From Archegozetes longisetosus (lineage: Eukaryota > Arthropoda > Arachnida > Sarcoptiformes > Trhypochthoniidae): 64,000 nucleotides of DNA. Position numbers and translations under genes: made by a program. Under the pieces are notes generated by a model. That model was given only the letters and a program-made list of their open reading frames with translations. It did not search any database and was not told where the DNA came from. Location: NCBI GenBank assembly GCA_018873245.2, contig JAEMBT020000006.1:7771855-7835854 (forward strand), written 5' to 3'. Shown here piece by piece: positions 53,801 through 64,000 of this stretch. Positions within the stretch are counted from its first letter, which is position 1, and each line of letters opens with the position of its first letter.

Positions 53801-56795
53801 AATCGGGATTATTAATAATACATCCGTGCAGTAATTTTAGGTAAGTTATATTGAATGAAATCCCTCAAGTGCTTAAGATAATTTATATATGCTTACTAAG
53901 TCAATCGATCAGTTGACAGCAGTAAGACTCACTCCTAATCAACTATATCATTCAAGTGCTTATCTACTTGTATATTATGCACTTTTTCAAATCTCTCTCC
54001 GACATCAAACTCCTATCAAAATTAGATTACTTTCAAATGAGTTGATTTTGGAAACAACAATTATAATAAAGCTATAGTATGCCAATAATAAAGCGAGTTC
54101 TGTATTACGAATGTAACTCAGATGACATGTGCACACATGATCATCATTTATATATTAAAATATGCATCAGTTCAACCTTCAGTCACAACTAAATACGATT
54201 CTCGAGAGCTTAGTCTTTGGACTAGAAACAAATTGGGTATCTTTGCCAATAAATATTTATTGAATGACTGAAGTTTGTAACAAATTGTTAATAATTGATA
54301 GTAACAAATAGGAGAATATTGGTAATTAGAACAGTATAATAATAGTGATTTGAGAGAGAGAGAAAAGAAAGTTCGTATTTAAATGATTGTCTACCAGCTA
54401 CATACGATTCTCTACCAGCTACTACTCACGTACTCATAATTCATTATTTCACTCAATGCTAATGTATTTGTCGATAGGCATTTTTACTAAATGTCGAATC
54501 AATTTTCTTAAGCAGAAAATTAAATAAACCATTTCTATCATCCTATTGAATGAGTAATCATTTATTTAATGCTCAGACATAAAAATAAGCCCGTATTGAC
54601 ACTTGAGTGCAAAGCTCTAAAAAACACATTTTCAAAACTAATTTATTGGAATGAGTCAAAATTGATGCTTTCCTAGGCTCAAAAATCTATTATAGCCTAA
54701 ATTGAAAGTCAAAATAGCAGTTAATCGATTGCAACAGTGCTGAGATTGAACCGAGCGTTGACCTTATTTTTAATATTGACGACTATTTCTAGCATCCAAA
54801 TCATATGAATAATAAATATACTTAAAATTAAACTCTTCGAATCAGATTATTTAATTAGTTTTGACTCAATTAAATCTATAAATGTAATTGACAATAATAA
54901 ACTGAAGCAAATAATGAAATTAAGATAAGTTTTATTTGCTATAACTTGTGAGTTGAAAGTAAAAGCTACGAGAAACAGCAATCATTTGATATTGAAAGTA
55001 TGGTTGACACAATTTGAGGCATATATTATAGAGATTTGCTACCCATAAATTTAATAAACTTTGAGTTTTTAAAATTAATTTATTGTTCTCATGTAGATTT
55101 TTAATAATTAATGAGTAGTTTATGGATTAATAAGTTGATAGAGAAATAAATCTATGAATAATGAATAAATTAGAATCTGAAAATTTATTGTTTGTGCTAT
55201 GCGTGTCATTTCCTAATTAAATTCTACCAAAATATGAACAATATCAAACTTCTTCTATTCCAATATATTTAGTATAGTTTGATTAACTTAGTTTAAATTT
55301 GCATAAAATCCAAAATTTAAGCTGTGCTTGATTTTCTATCGAATTGTTTTAATTATCACTGTTGCAATTTAAATAATACTTTATTCAATATTGAATTACC
55401 AACGATGTTTTTTATATCTGAAAACTATTTTATCCAATACAATTTGTTCACAAGCAAAGCACATTTACAACAATTTATACTATTTGATTCCAGTAAAATA
55501 GCCCTAATTCATATCTGAAAGCCTATATTTAAGAGATTTTTCTCATCTAAGCAAATAATAGTGACTTTTTAGCTTTGCTGTTACGCTTTGATTGAGTTGA
55601 ATCTTAAACATTAAAGTAATTTGTTTCTGCTTTTTCAATATAAAGTTGAGAAAGAACATAAAAGCAAAGTTCAGTTTTCCTATTCCGAGAGTTCAATTCA
55701 AGGTTTGGAGTCTATATAGGCTCAATACTTACAGCTTCTTCACTGATTTTCATTCAATTTCAAAAATTGTTCGCTATTTTCTAGTTTAGAAAACTTTTCC
55801 AACGTTTACTAAGTATTCAAATATATTTATTTACAGGTTTTACTGGGACTTATGTATGTTGTTATTACTCGTTGCAAACTTAATTGTTCTTCCGGTTGCC
55901 ATATCTTTCTTTAACGATGACTTATCAACGCGTTGGATTGCGTTCAACTGTTTATCTGACACTATATTCTTATTAGATATTGCAGTTAACTTTCGAACAG
56001 GTATCTAATTGAACATTATAAAGTATTTATATCGAAAGCGTAGTTTTCAATTTTCAGTCAATTATGTTGATGATCATTTTCTTAGTAATGGTGTTTCAAG
56101 GAAGTCACAGTAACAAAAGTCAATGTATAGCAACCAAATATAGAAAGCTATTGATCAAAACATTTTCATTGCATTTGTTACCTAATTCTTCTATATTGAT
56201 ATTCACAAAATTAATGTTTTGAAAATTGCATGTTAGAACCAACAGCGTAAATATATTAACGATAAGCTATAAGAGAGATATGAAAGTTTCATTGAATTTG
56301 ATTCATATTTTACGTTAACCTATTGAAAAGACTTGCGAATGTGTCAAATTGATTTTTCTGAGCTCAATATTCACTTTGATGTTATGATTTGTCGATATGA
56401 AATCGGTAGTAAATCATACATTCCTAGGACTATGGATGATTTACTGGTCAAACATATTGACTATTTTCAACTGATTTTGGAGAGAAAAAACTAATTAGTA
56501 TAATAAATGAATATTTTCAGGCATAATGAATCCTGATTTACCAGAGCAAGTTATATTAGATCCTCGACTGATTGCGAGGTATTACTTGCGGTCCTGGTTC
56601 TTTTTGGACCTGATAAGTTCTATTCCTTTGGATTATATCTTCCTAATATTCAATCAAGACTATAGTGATAACTTTCAAATACTACACGCCGGACGCGCTC
56701 TTAGAATATTGAGGTTTGCTAAGATGCTCAGTTTACTTCGCTTATTACGTCTTTCAAGATTAGTCAGATATGTCAGTCAATGGGAAGAAGTCTAT
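25833..56795 (+). CDS. Ih: HCN (Ih) hyperpolarisation-activated cyclic-nucleotide-gated channel, N-terminal half
   Basis: Plasma-membrane cation channel opened by hyperpolarisation and tuned by cAMP; carries pacemaker current. Exons: 25833-25957, 52936-53474, 53732-53840, 55837-56000, 56521-56795; together 1212 bases, 404 codons, with every phase agreeing. Exon 1 starts [19 protein letters not shown] and ends AAT-AG, completed by A-GTC of exon 2. Residues to about 220 are a variable cytosolic tail. The HCN domain follows ([28 protein letters not shown]), S1 ([20 protein letters not shown]), S2 ([20 protein letters not shown]), S3 ([20 protein letters not shown]) and S4 with Arg/Lys at every third place ([25 protein letters not shown]), then QWEEVY. 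S5, the GYG pore, C-linker and cyclic-nucleotide domain must lie past 64000. Exons 2-5 are secure; exon 1 rests on phase, donor and composition. Confidence 0.92.
26515..26652. repeat. Minisatellite, 12-15 bp unit, about 10 copies
   Basis: Degenerate units of the type TTTTAGATGGTGTA, with length variants of 12 to 15 bases, about 550 bases into HCN intron 1. Confidence 0.95.
26893..27003. repeat. Imperfect foldback (hairpin), about 111 bp
   Basis: The left arm (TGTGGCCGGGTCACTGTTAT) and the reverse complement of the right arm (TATGGTCGGGTTAATGTTAT) match over about 36-45 bases with a few mismatches, around a 24-base loop. GC content exceeds its surroundings. Could be a very small MITE or a hairpin RNA source. 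Confidence 0.7.
32077..32165 (-). repeat. Dispersed repeat family, copy 2 (inverted)
   Basis: Its reverse complement contains ATTTGGCAACAGATCAATGCG and TTCTTGTTGCTATCGCGGAT, matching copy 1 at 12751-12850 across about 90 bases. With copy 3, which is in the other orientation 60 bases away, it forms an inverted pair. Confidence 0.6.
32228..32292 (+). repeat. Dispersed repeat family, copy 3 (partial)
   Basis: Carries GGTTGCTACCAAGGATTGTT, the diverged form of the family's core TTGTTGCCACCGAGGATTA. Confidence 0.5.
35826..35850. repeat. (CT)n microsatellite
   Basis: Uninterrupted CT dinucleotides in HCN intron 1, about 220 bases before a GA tract of opposite strand sense. Confidence 0.95.
36073..36093. 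repeat. (GA)n microsatellite
   Basis: Uninterrupted AG dinucleotides; with the CT tract at 35826 it makes a 20-odd-base inverted pair. Confidence 0.95.
36880..37125. mobile_element. Tc1/mariner-type MITE (non-autonomous), 246 bp
   Basis: Plain DNA element with long inverted ends: left CAGAGCTAAATCATTCTG and reverse complement of right TAGGGCCAAATTATTCTG, continuing over about 95 bases (shared CTGTGACCAAACCT, CATCAAATC, GATTGTTG, GGAAACTC). A TA dinucleotide flanks each end (36878-36879 and 37126-37127), the target duplication of Tc1/mariner elements. No transposase frame is present, so it would need one supplied from elsewhere. Arms differ by roughly a quarter, so the insertion is not recent. 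Confidence 0.75.
41064..41131. repeat. 34-bp tandem duplication
   Basis: Two adjacent 34-base units beginning TAAGCGTGGAAC; about 80 percent alike. In HCN intron 1. Confidence 0.85.
42391..42422. repeat. Perfect 14-bp inverted repeat with 4-nt loop
   Basis: TATCCTCAGTATTT, loop TGCT, then the exact reverse complement AAATACTGAGGATA. A perfect 14-bp stem is unlikely by chance in a window this size. Function unknown; it lies in HCN intron 1. Confidence 0.9.
45222..45259. repeat. 12-bp tandem repeat
   Basis: About three copies of AAAATAATATGT, with related flanking AT-rich units. Confidence 0.85.
45772..45942. mobile_element. pogo/Tigger-like MITE (non-autonomous), 171 bp
   Basis: Inverted ends: left CAGCAGTGTCTCGATATAGT and reverse complement of right CAGTCATATCTCGATACAGT, each bounded by TA (45770-45771 and 45943-45944). 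The CAGT...CTCGATA start and inner TTATAACGAGG resemble pogo/Tigger termini. No coding capacity. Sits in HCN intron 1. Confidence 0.75.
47627..47676. repeat. 25-bp tandem duplication
   Basis: Two adjacent units starting GTTAAATTGGAGCTTCATTG, differing by one base: a recent slippage event. Confidence 0.95.
49299..49352. repeat. Nested short tandem repeat
   Basis: AGAATGGGATAC twice in tandem, flanked on both sides by copies of CAGAATCAAATAG. Confidence 0.85.
53841..55836 (+). other. HCN intron 3 (1,996 bp)
   Basis: GTAAGT donor, TTTACAG acceptor, between the HCN-domain exon and the S1-S2 exon. AT-rich, with a short GA run near 54353 and no gene on either strand. Confidence 0.85.
56001..56520 (+). 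other. HCN intron 4 (520 bp)
   Basis: GTATCT donor, TTTTCAG acceptor, splitting the S2-S3 loop at the glycine of NFRTG. No element recognised. Confidence 0.9.
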
Positions 56796-59700
56796 GTAAG
56801 TATTACTTTTACTTCTAATTCTAATCTATTTATCATATTCTTTATATCTATTTGTTTGTATATATCTATTTGTTTCCTGTCAACATTTACTTTTATTCCG
56901 TCTAGTCCTCTGCTAAAATATTTGTCCTATCAAACGCTTTACATTAATTACTAAATATTTTCTATTGACTACTTCTTTCTAAAGTTCTAAATTTATACAA
57001 AATAATATTTATTATATTATTCAACTTATAGCGTTAGTACATGTTTATATAGGTTTTCAAAGTTATAATGAAGTACTGTTGACAGAGATGTCACATTTTT
57101 TAGGGAAGTATGCATATACAGTCTATTAGTTTTCAAATATGAAACATTTGTCAGCGCATAGACTATTGATTTTTCAAAATGAAGTTCAAAATTTCAATTT
57201 TTCCTAAGAAAGTGCATTTCATTTATCAAGCTTGGTCCCTTCAATCATAGCTAATACCGTAAATCTTATCTCAATTTCGAGTACATTGTGTAAAAATGAA
57301 TTACTGCATTTTTATTCTGAAAGTATTTTTTGTGTAAGTTTCGTAAAAACATGCAAAATTAAGTTTACATATTTTTTCACATAATGCGTCGATTGTCTGA
57401 CAATTTGAAAACATGAATCAAAGTAACGTTACTTTATTCTCTGTTCTGAGATATTATTTCTTACAGATAGCTAGCTATCAATCAAATAATTTGATTTTAG
57501 ATCCTCTTAAATTGATAATCAGTGAAAGTATTGATGCCTTAGAGCTGATTATTTTTCAGATTCATTTAGATTCTTTTCAGGTCTATTTAGATTCTTTTAG
57601 TCTTTATAGTTTATTGGTATTGAAATTCGTACAGGTTCAAAATGAATAATTTATTTTTCCATTAGATATTTTTCTAAATTCTAAAATTTTGGTTTCTGTT
57701 CATTCAAATTTCAGACTATAATTTGGATGATAAGGTTTAGACTTTTCAAGTGATTTAAGTTTAGAATTCTTATCAAAATAGCTCAAACAAAATTCAGAGT
57801 CATATCGATCAAGTCAGAGTTATCATAGAAATCAAAGTAAACTTTTATCAGAAAACACATTTTAAAGCCATATTTACCTGAAGTCGGTAAGAAAGCAATT
57901 TAAGAGAATAACAGTTCTGGAAAGTCAGAGCCAGTTCTTAAATTTGCAGTTTTGATGAGTTGAACGTACTATAAGTTCTATGCGTTCGTTTCTACTGAAC
58001 AATGTTTCGGTTTGTATTTTGCTTTAGAGGTATGCTTCTATTAACTTCATTTGAGCTCAACTTCAAGCCCATAAACTACAGTATTTTAAGCTAAGGTTTG
58101 AAATTAATTTCCAGAGCTGTAGGTCTTAGAAGTTAGGATCAGTTGAATAATAGGTATTGAGGTACTAAATGGAGCGACTGTTATTTGTCGCCTTTGGGCT
58201 TAGAAAAGTTATTTTCTACTAGCAACTATTCAATATAAAAAAGGTTTCTCTATACACAACAATAATCTATTAAGTAGCAATGCATACAATGAACATTTTA
58301 CTACTCCAAAACAAGACATAACATTCTTGGAATGTTTAATTTAATTATCATTTCAACTTTAACAGATTTTGCTTTTAAAGTTTAGAAGCAAAAGTTAGTC
58401 AGAAAAGAAATAAACCAGATTTTATACTCGCATACTTATTCTTAATCTTTTAAAAGAGACTATAAACAGAAACTACTCAACATTACAGCAGAATAAAAAG
58501 TTTACGATCTGTAAATCTTTCTAAATTGCAATAAGAAGGAATCTTAGTGTTTTATTATTATTAATCAATTAGCAGACAAGATTGAGAGAGAAAAGTCGGT
58601 ATTATTCAGTCTGGCAAGTCTAGTATGAACTGAATGGTTTTCGCTTTTTCAACTGATCTTATCGGGCATAATATATTGAATATTATGAATGATGCGGTTC
58701 AATAGAAGCTCTATTAAACTGAAATGAATTTAATATTTGATAACAATTTATAATTAGGCTATTATATTACCGGTACGTGGAGTGAGTAGGTTCTAAATTT
58801 ATTGCTACATTAACTTAAGCTCCGTTACAAAAAATGCTTCGCTTAATTGAATATCAGTTCGCTGAAAATAGACTGAATGGCAATTTTAATCAAATCACTA
58901 TATTTTTCAATTAGCTAGAATTTCTGCTTTTATTCAATTATTTTCTTCTCGGTAACTAACAAAGTCATACAATTTTTTGCGTAATTTAATTCCGAACATT
59001 AATAAGAATATGTTTGAATGCATTGTAATAATTAATTTTGCATTAATTTTTTGATCGATACAAAGCTAAACTACCTTGAAACATGTTAGTAGAGTTATTC
59101 TTAGTTGCGAGTGTCCAACAAATTTTAACACATTTTGATTTTGCCTTTCTAAGGATTAAGCAGGATTTGACAAAACTTAACAACTTATATTTAAGGTATT
59201 TCGAAACAGTCTTGATCATTATATAAGAGAAGACAAACATATTTTTAAGACAGTGTGATAAGAATGTATGCCAACTATATCTCTCAAGGAGTAGTTTAGT
59301 CATTGTAAATAATTGGGCAAATAGTAAAGTCTATAGTCAGGAGACTTATTTTTAAGGCATATCTTTTAATCGCAATCATATGCCTCAAAGCAAAAACTTT
59401 GCCTAAATAAGAGAAAATTCATTGCAACTGAAATTTGAAACTAATCCAAGTGAATAAATGTCATTATTCTTTATAAGCTCTATGAGTGGGTACTTTTTAT
59501 ATGGAAGGTACATAAGAGAATATTCTATTTTATCTTTTATTTTAATTAGCATTTGAAGGTGAATAGGTCTTAAAATTTAGGCTCTGCTCAATAGGGTAGA
59601 GATTGAGCTCTTATTCTAACAAACGACACAATTGTAGGATTCAGGAAGAATGAAAGAATGTGCAGATTCTGTAGCGCTAAAAAATCTTTAAATTTCTTAT

Positions 59701-60652
59701 TTTAAATTAGTAAAAATTTAGAATTTTATGAAAAAAATGATAGAAAACTGTTGAATGAGGTAATTGAGTAGTAAATTATTGAGAAAATACTGAACACAAG
59801 GTTAAAAGACCCAAAAAGCTAATAACTATAAATCATAAAAAATTGATATTCAGCTGGAATCGAAGCCATCAACCCATATTTAGCTATTAAGTATTCATAT
59901 ATACGAGTTTTTCAAGTAGGAAATGTGTTTCAAATCGATAATTATTTGAATTAAGTTTCATATCATAAATTCATAAGTTAAGGACAATTTGGAAATTAGT
60001 GATGAACCTCAAAAATTTTAGGCTTGCAACTCTGGGATTCCGTTATTAATTAGTTAGTTTCCATCTCGTATGAGCATTTGCAAAGAAATAATGATAGAAA
60101 ATTAAGATTTAAAATAGAGAAAATCCGGAGATTCGTAAAAATTCTATTTTTAATTTATTTTCATATGTAGTTAGGTGACATTTTTAAAGTGTAATCAAAT
60201 TATAATCCGATTTAGCAGTGATTCTATGAGCAGCACATTTTTGCATTCGATCAATCAATAAATCCATAACTTGTTTCAACTTTTTGTACATTTTTCCAAA
60301 AAATTCACTTAACACAAATTTATAGAGTTCGTATTAAATTTACAATATAAGAGAAATTAAAAGTTGTATTTACTATATGTTAACAATTCAATGATATTGA
60401 TTGAGAACAGAGTTTTAAGTGTGAAAAGTAATTAAGATCTAGAGACACGCATTTGAATGCAAACCACACTGAATGGAATGAGTTTAAAGAATTTTCGATC
60501 AAAACAGTCGCATTAATGAATGTAATACATTTTACGGTATATGCTATTATATATTCAAATCAACACCAAAGGATCTCGCAATTAACTTAAACCCAAGCAA
60601 TAATTAAGAGCATTGATTTAGTGTCTGAATGTTGTTCGTGAACACATTCCGG

Positions 60653-60672
60653 CATTGAACACGTGTTCAATG
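60653..60672. repeat. Perfect 20-bp palindrome with central CACGTG E-box
   Basis: CATTGAACACGTGTTCAATG equals its own reverse complement. The centre CACGTG is the classic bHLH/Myc-type E-box. May be a binding site or chance. Confidence 0.9.
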
Positions 60673-61247
60673 ATATAGTATTGCGTGAAAATATTGTTTG
60701 GTTCCGATGTGACTCCAACCTATGGTTTGATTTGATGATTTGAACGTGTAATTTTATCTTGCAAATCGTCAAGTGACATGATAAATGAAATTTGAACAAG
60801 AAAATGCATGTAAGCAGTATATCTGACTCCTATTGGCTCGTTTGATGTGCATGAAGAATGAATTTTCGATCCTATTGATCACTGAATAGATGTTCCCCTC
60901 TGAAAAATGTAAATCTTAAACAACAAAATGTCAAGTGTCTTAATTGAAAGCCCATTGAAACCCACCAAAACCCTATTAAGTGAGCTAATGAAATGTGAAC
61001 GACGTCATGATTAAGTGTGTGGTAAGTAATGTTGGTTTATGTAAGTACTGGTGTCCCATTGCGTATTGTGTGGTCTATCCTGCAAAAAATAAATGTTGCA
61101 AATGCTGCAAATGTTGCATGATTTCGTGATACTAACTCATTTGACAGATCATTATTAAACTATTGACTTTTATATCAGATCTTTCAGCTCATTACCTAAA
61201 TTCGATTGCTTTTGATTCACTTTTTACAATCGATATAAGTTTCGCAA

Positions 61248-61341
61248 CGTAGAGTTGAACAGTATTGGGAATATATTATATAATCATATAGATATTAATT
61301 ATATACAATACATTCCCAAAACTACTGAACTCACTCTTACG
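61248..61341. repeat. 94-nt imperfect hairpin, precursor-like
   Basis: The arms (AACAGTATTGGGAATATATT and reverse complement of the right arm CAGTAGTTTTGGGAATGTAT) pair over about 38 positions with small bulges and a loop of roughly 12-20 bases. Size and shape recall a microRNA precursor, but no known seed was recognised, and a small MITE is equally possible. Confidence 0.65.
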
Positions 61342-61826
61342 AAATTTATTTCATTATAAAAATATAAATTTAATCAATATTCCATAAACTATTTTCGTGT
61401 TATTCATTTATTTATAACCCAAATTTATGAAATAAATTCACATTGAATCGATTAACGAATCAATTTGAATTAAGCTTTCTGCTCACAAGTCAGTCACCAT
61501 GTAACGCAGTGCAAACTTAATTAGTTTTTAATTCTAACACAAAATTATGGAGTCTAAACAAGGAATCACTTTATTTATAGAGTTTATAATTGAAAAGAAA
61601 AATTTGTCTTGTATCCGACTTATGATTGATGTCGATTTTGTTCGTAGATCAATTACTAGTACTATCAATCATGAATTGAAGTAATATATCAAAGATACTA
61701 GCTCTCAATCAAATTTTGCTTAGTAACTATTTTTGGCGACAATAAAACTAAAATTCATTATAACTATATTGGTGTTCGTATTTAAGCATTAAGTATAAAT
61801 AAGAGTTGATCACGCGATAGATCATG

Positions 61827-61990
61827 CAATGGAAGTCTCCGAAGGCGACACAATACGCACTTGACAGACACCTGATTTTCACGTTTGACCAGCAAATGTT
61901 GCCCAATATTTTGCATAAATTAATATTTAACATTAAAATTATTTCCTAGCCATTGAACAGAAAGCGATTGTGTCACCTTCTCTTCCATTG
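61827..61990. repeat. Foldback element with 30-bp inverted ends
   Basis: Left end CAATGGAAG...AAGGCGACACAATACGC; reverse complement of right end CAATGGAAG...AAGGTGACACAATCGC. 164 bp in all. No convincing target duplication, so element class is open. Confidence 0.6.
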
Positions 61991-62080
61991 TATAGATGCA
62001 CAGTTTGGCGTCAATCTCACGAAATAGAGGATTACTCGGTTTCTTATCTCGTATACCGGGCGCTCGGAAGGTACTGAACA

Positions 62081-62252
62081 AAATCCTATTTCAAACCTAT
62101 TTCAAACCCCAATCCAAACCCTATTTCCAAAACCTAATTCTAACCTTATTTGAAGATCCTATTTCAGGCCCTATTTCGAAATCTATTAGAAGATCTGATT
62201 TCAAACCCTATTTCGAAACCTATTCGAAGACCATATTTGAAAAGCCCATTTG
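62081..62252. repeat. Degenerate minisatellite, CCTATTTCAAA-type unit
   Basis: About twelve irregular copies of an 11-18-base unit around CCTATTTCAAA, with G-poor composition. The 85-codon open frame across it is a product of the repeat and not a gene. Confidence 0.9.
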
Positions 62253-63078
62253 AAACGAAACTGAAATTTATGATTCCTCCTTTTTGTTGCCTTTTGAAAC
62301 TATATAAATAAAACCTGAATTAATGAACTGAAAGTACAAAGTTAGGCGTAAACAACTAATTATTTATTCAAGTTTGTCATTTTGAACATGAGCTGCTTTT
62401 TCAGATATGAGTTAGATGTAGTCTTAAACTTGGATTTGGATAACTTATACGAATGAACGACATGATCTATTGAAACGTGCTTTTGGGCTTTATTTTAAAC
62501 ATTGATATCACCTTCCCTCAAATTCTATCAATTTTCTGCTTAAATTGTTTATTTTCTTAAAATCAGAAATGGTTCAGAACGTAACTAATTCAACAAAACT
62601 AAATCAAGTCTTCAAGTCTCTGATTTATTATGTTTAGCTCCTTATATCATAGAAATTCATCTGAATTTTCTATTTCATTCTAGATATGAATTCCAAATCA
62701 GATAATATTTTGCTTTTCACATCTAAAATCAGAAAATATATGTCTGGATGAGTTTATTTTTTGATCAAAACCATAGCACTCTTCTTTAGGGACTTTAGAT
62801 TCCTTATTATAGAATTGAATTTAATTATTCAAATTTTATTTGTTAACTAGATTAAAACCTTTTGCCCAACCTCTAATCAAACAAAATTGAAATACACGAG
62901 GTTTTACTTTGATGAACTTTAAGTTTTTAATAGTTGATACATAGTAGACATAGTAGCTAGGACTAACTTCTACACTCAAAAGCTTAATAATCCCTCAAGT
63001 CATGCCTCATGATGGCATGCTTTCAATCAGGCTAAATAATGCCTTACATAAACTTATTTCATATTCAATATTCTAATC

Positions 63079-63152
63079 AAAGTAAATCACAGGCAGGTTG
63101 ACATAGCAGCGCCTTTTCTTTGTTGCTATTGAGGATTATTAAGTTTTCAACT
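63079..63152 (+). repeat. Dispersed repeat family, copy 4
   Basis: Carries CTTTGTTGCTATTGAGGATT and, upstream, CAGGCAGGTTGACATAGCAG; both match copies 1 and 2 in the same order. Confidence 0.6.
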
Positions 63153-64000
63153 GTAGGTTAAGTTTAATAATGGGTTTAGCTCTAAAAAAGCTTATTTGGA
63201 CTTAATGTATGGTTTGAAAGAACACAAAGGTTTTCACGCTAGCTTCTGTTGCAGTCAAGTCTAAGAACTTCTTTTATGTCAAATCAAGAGATTTCAGAAC
63301 CAAAACACGATTCTATAAACTTTCAGATCAAATTTAGTTTAATCGCTTTCCTAAAAGACTATTTTTCGAATATATAAGATTTAATGAACGTGAGGGAATC
63401 GAACAAATTTTTAGAGAACTTCAACTGAAAAGTTTTCAATCAGTGAATAAAGAAAATGGAATTGGATTAAGTTTAAGACAAATAGTAGGATTAAGTGTTA
63501 TTGTTGTGAAACATCAACTGTTTATAGTGATTGATAAGTGAAAGATTACTCTAGGATGTCTAACAATGTCTTGTGTCTGAGAGATGCACATTTGAGCCCT
63601 ATATTGAAAAGTCAGCTTCATGAATATCCAACTTCATGAATACCCACTGCTCTTTCGAATATATTTGTATGGATTTTTCGCATTTCATTTGCACACATGT
63701 TTGCATTGCTGAATCTCGCTCTACACATGATATGCTTTTCTGCACTTAGACTCACATATAGGCAAAGCGAAAAGTTTCCAAATAAGATTTTTGACTCTTG
63801 ACAATTTTTTTGTTCGGTTTCTCTTAGGTATAGAAGCCTTCTAACTTAGGTGCACAAGTATAGTCTTGAGAATTAGCTCGACTCAAACTTGAGAGTTATA
63901 TTTATAACAGATTTTACTATAAACCAGTGCCTTTTCAATTGTTTCTAGTTAAAATATGAAAATATAATAAACTCAGACAGCACGTACAATAAAATGGAAA

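Larger units (their letters stand above)
56796..64000 (+). other. Probable HCN intron 5, unfinished at right edge
   Basis: Follows a GTAAGT donor right after QWEEVY. I looked for the expected next exon (HMTYDLAS-like, then S5 and the CHWDGC pore region) and found none, so the intron probably exceeds 7.2 kb. It holds a 20-bp palindrome (60653), hairpin (61248-61341), foldback (61827-61990), minisatellite (62081-62252) and a dispersed-repeat copy (63079). Confidence 0.7.

Noticed and set aside
1-64000. tRNA genes, rRNA, CRISPR arrays, operons
   Set aside because: No B-box-like GGTTCGAATCC in a cloverleaf context, no rRNA cores and no regularly spaced repeats were seen; the gene structure is eukaryotic.

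Overview
The window reads as AT-rich nuclear DNA of an invertebrate animal, most likely an arthropod and perhaps a mite or other arachnid. The evidence is the set of metazoan genes split by GT-AG introns of mostly 50-120 bp, an arthropod-style NR2 nuclear receptor, an HCN (Ih) channel, and short CCTAA runs of the arthropod telomere type. Nothing bacterial is present: no operons, Shine-Dalgarno sites, CRISPR array or rRNA. The placement below arthropod is inference.

Layout. Positions 1-1714 (minus) hold the 5' two thirds or so of a membrane-anchored type-B carboxylesterase/cholinesterase-like gene that runs off the left edge. About 6898-8701 (plus) is a METTL25B/RRNAD1-type methyltransferase. 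9460-11190 (plus) is a seven-exon NR2-class nuclear receptor. 14453-16983 (plus) is an RPRD2-like CID protein of RNA polymerase II regulation. 17743-19876 (minus) is fructose-1,6-bisphosphatase in eight exons. 21473-22722 (plus) holds protein-like pieces that line up, in order, with the FANCI Fanconi anaemia protein but are interrupted, so this looks like a decayed copy. From 25833 to beyond the right edge (plus) lies an HCN channel gene: a 125-base first coding exon, a 27-kb first intron, then exons at 52936, 53732, 55837 and 56521 that reach the end of S4. The pore and cyclic-nucleotide domains lie outside the window.

The long gene-poor stretch 26-53 kb is therefore one HCN intron, and 56.8-64 kb is probably the next unfinished one. 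They hold small non-autonomous elements with inverted ends and TA target duplications (36880-37125, 45772-45942), other foldback sequences, a four-copy dispersed repeat, minisatellites and CT/GA tracts.

The genes are unrelated in function and look like an ordinary chromosomal neighbourhood. I did not find a novel multi-gene system. The points most worth checking are the FANCI-like remnant, a one-base phase conflict in fructose-1,6-bisphosphatase at a catalytic lysine, a possible 23-nt intron in METTL25B, an 18-nt microexon and a GC-AG intron in the nuclear receptor, the 27-kb HCN intron, and several long hairpins.
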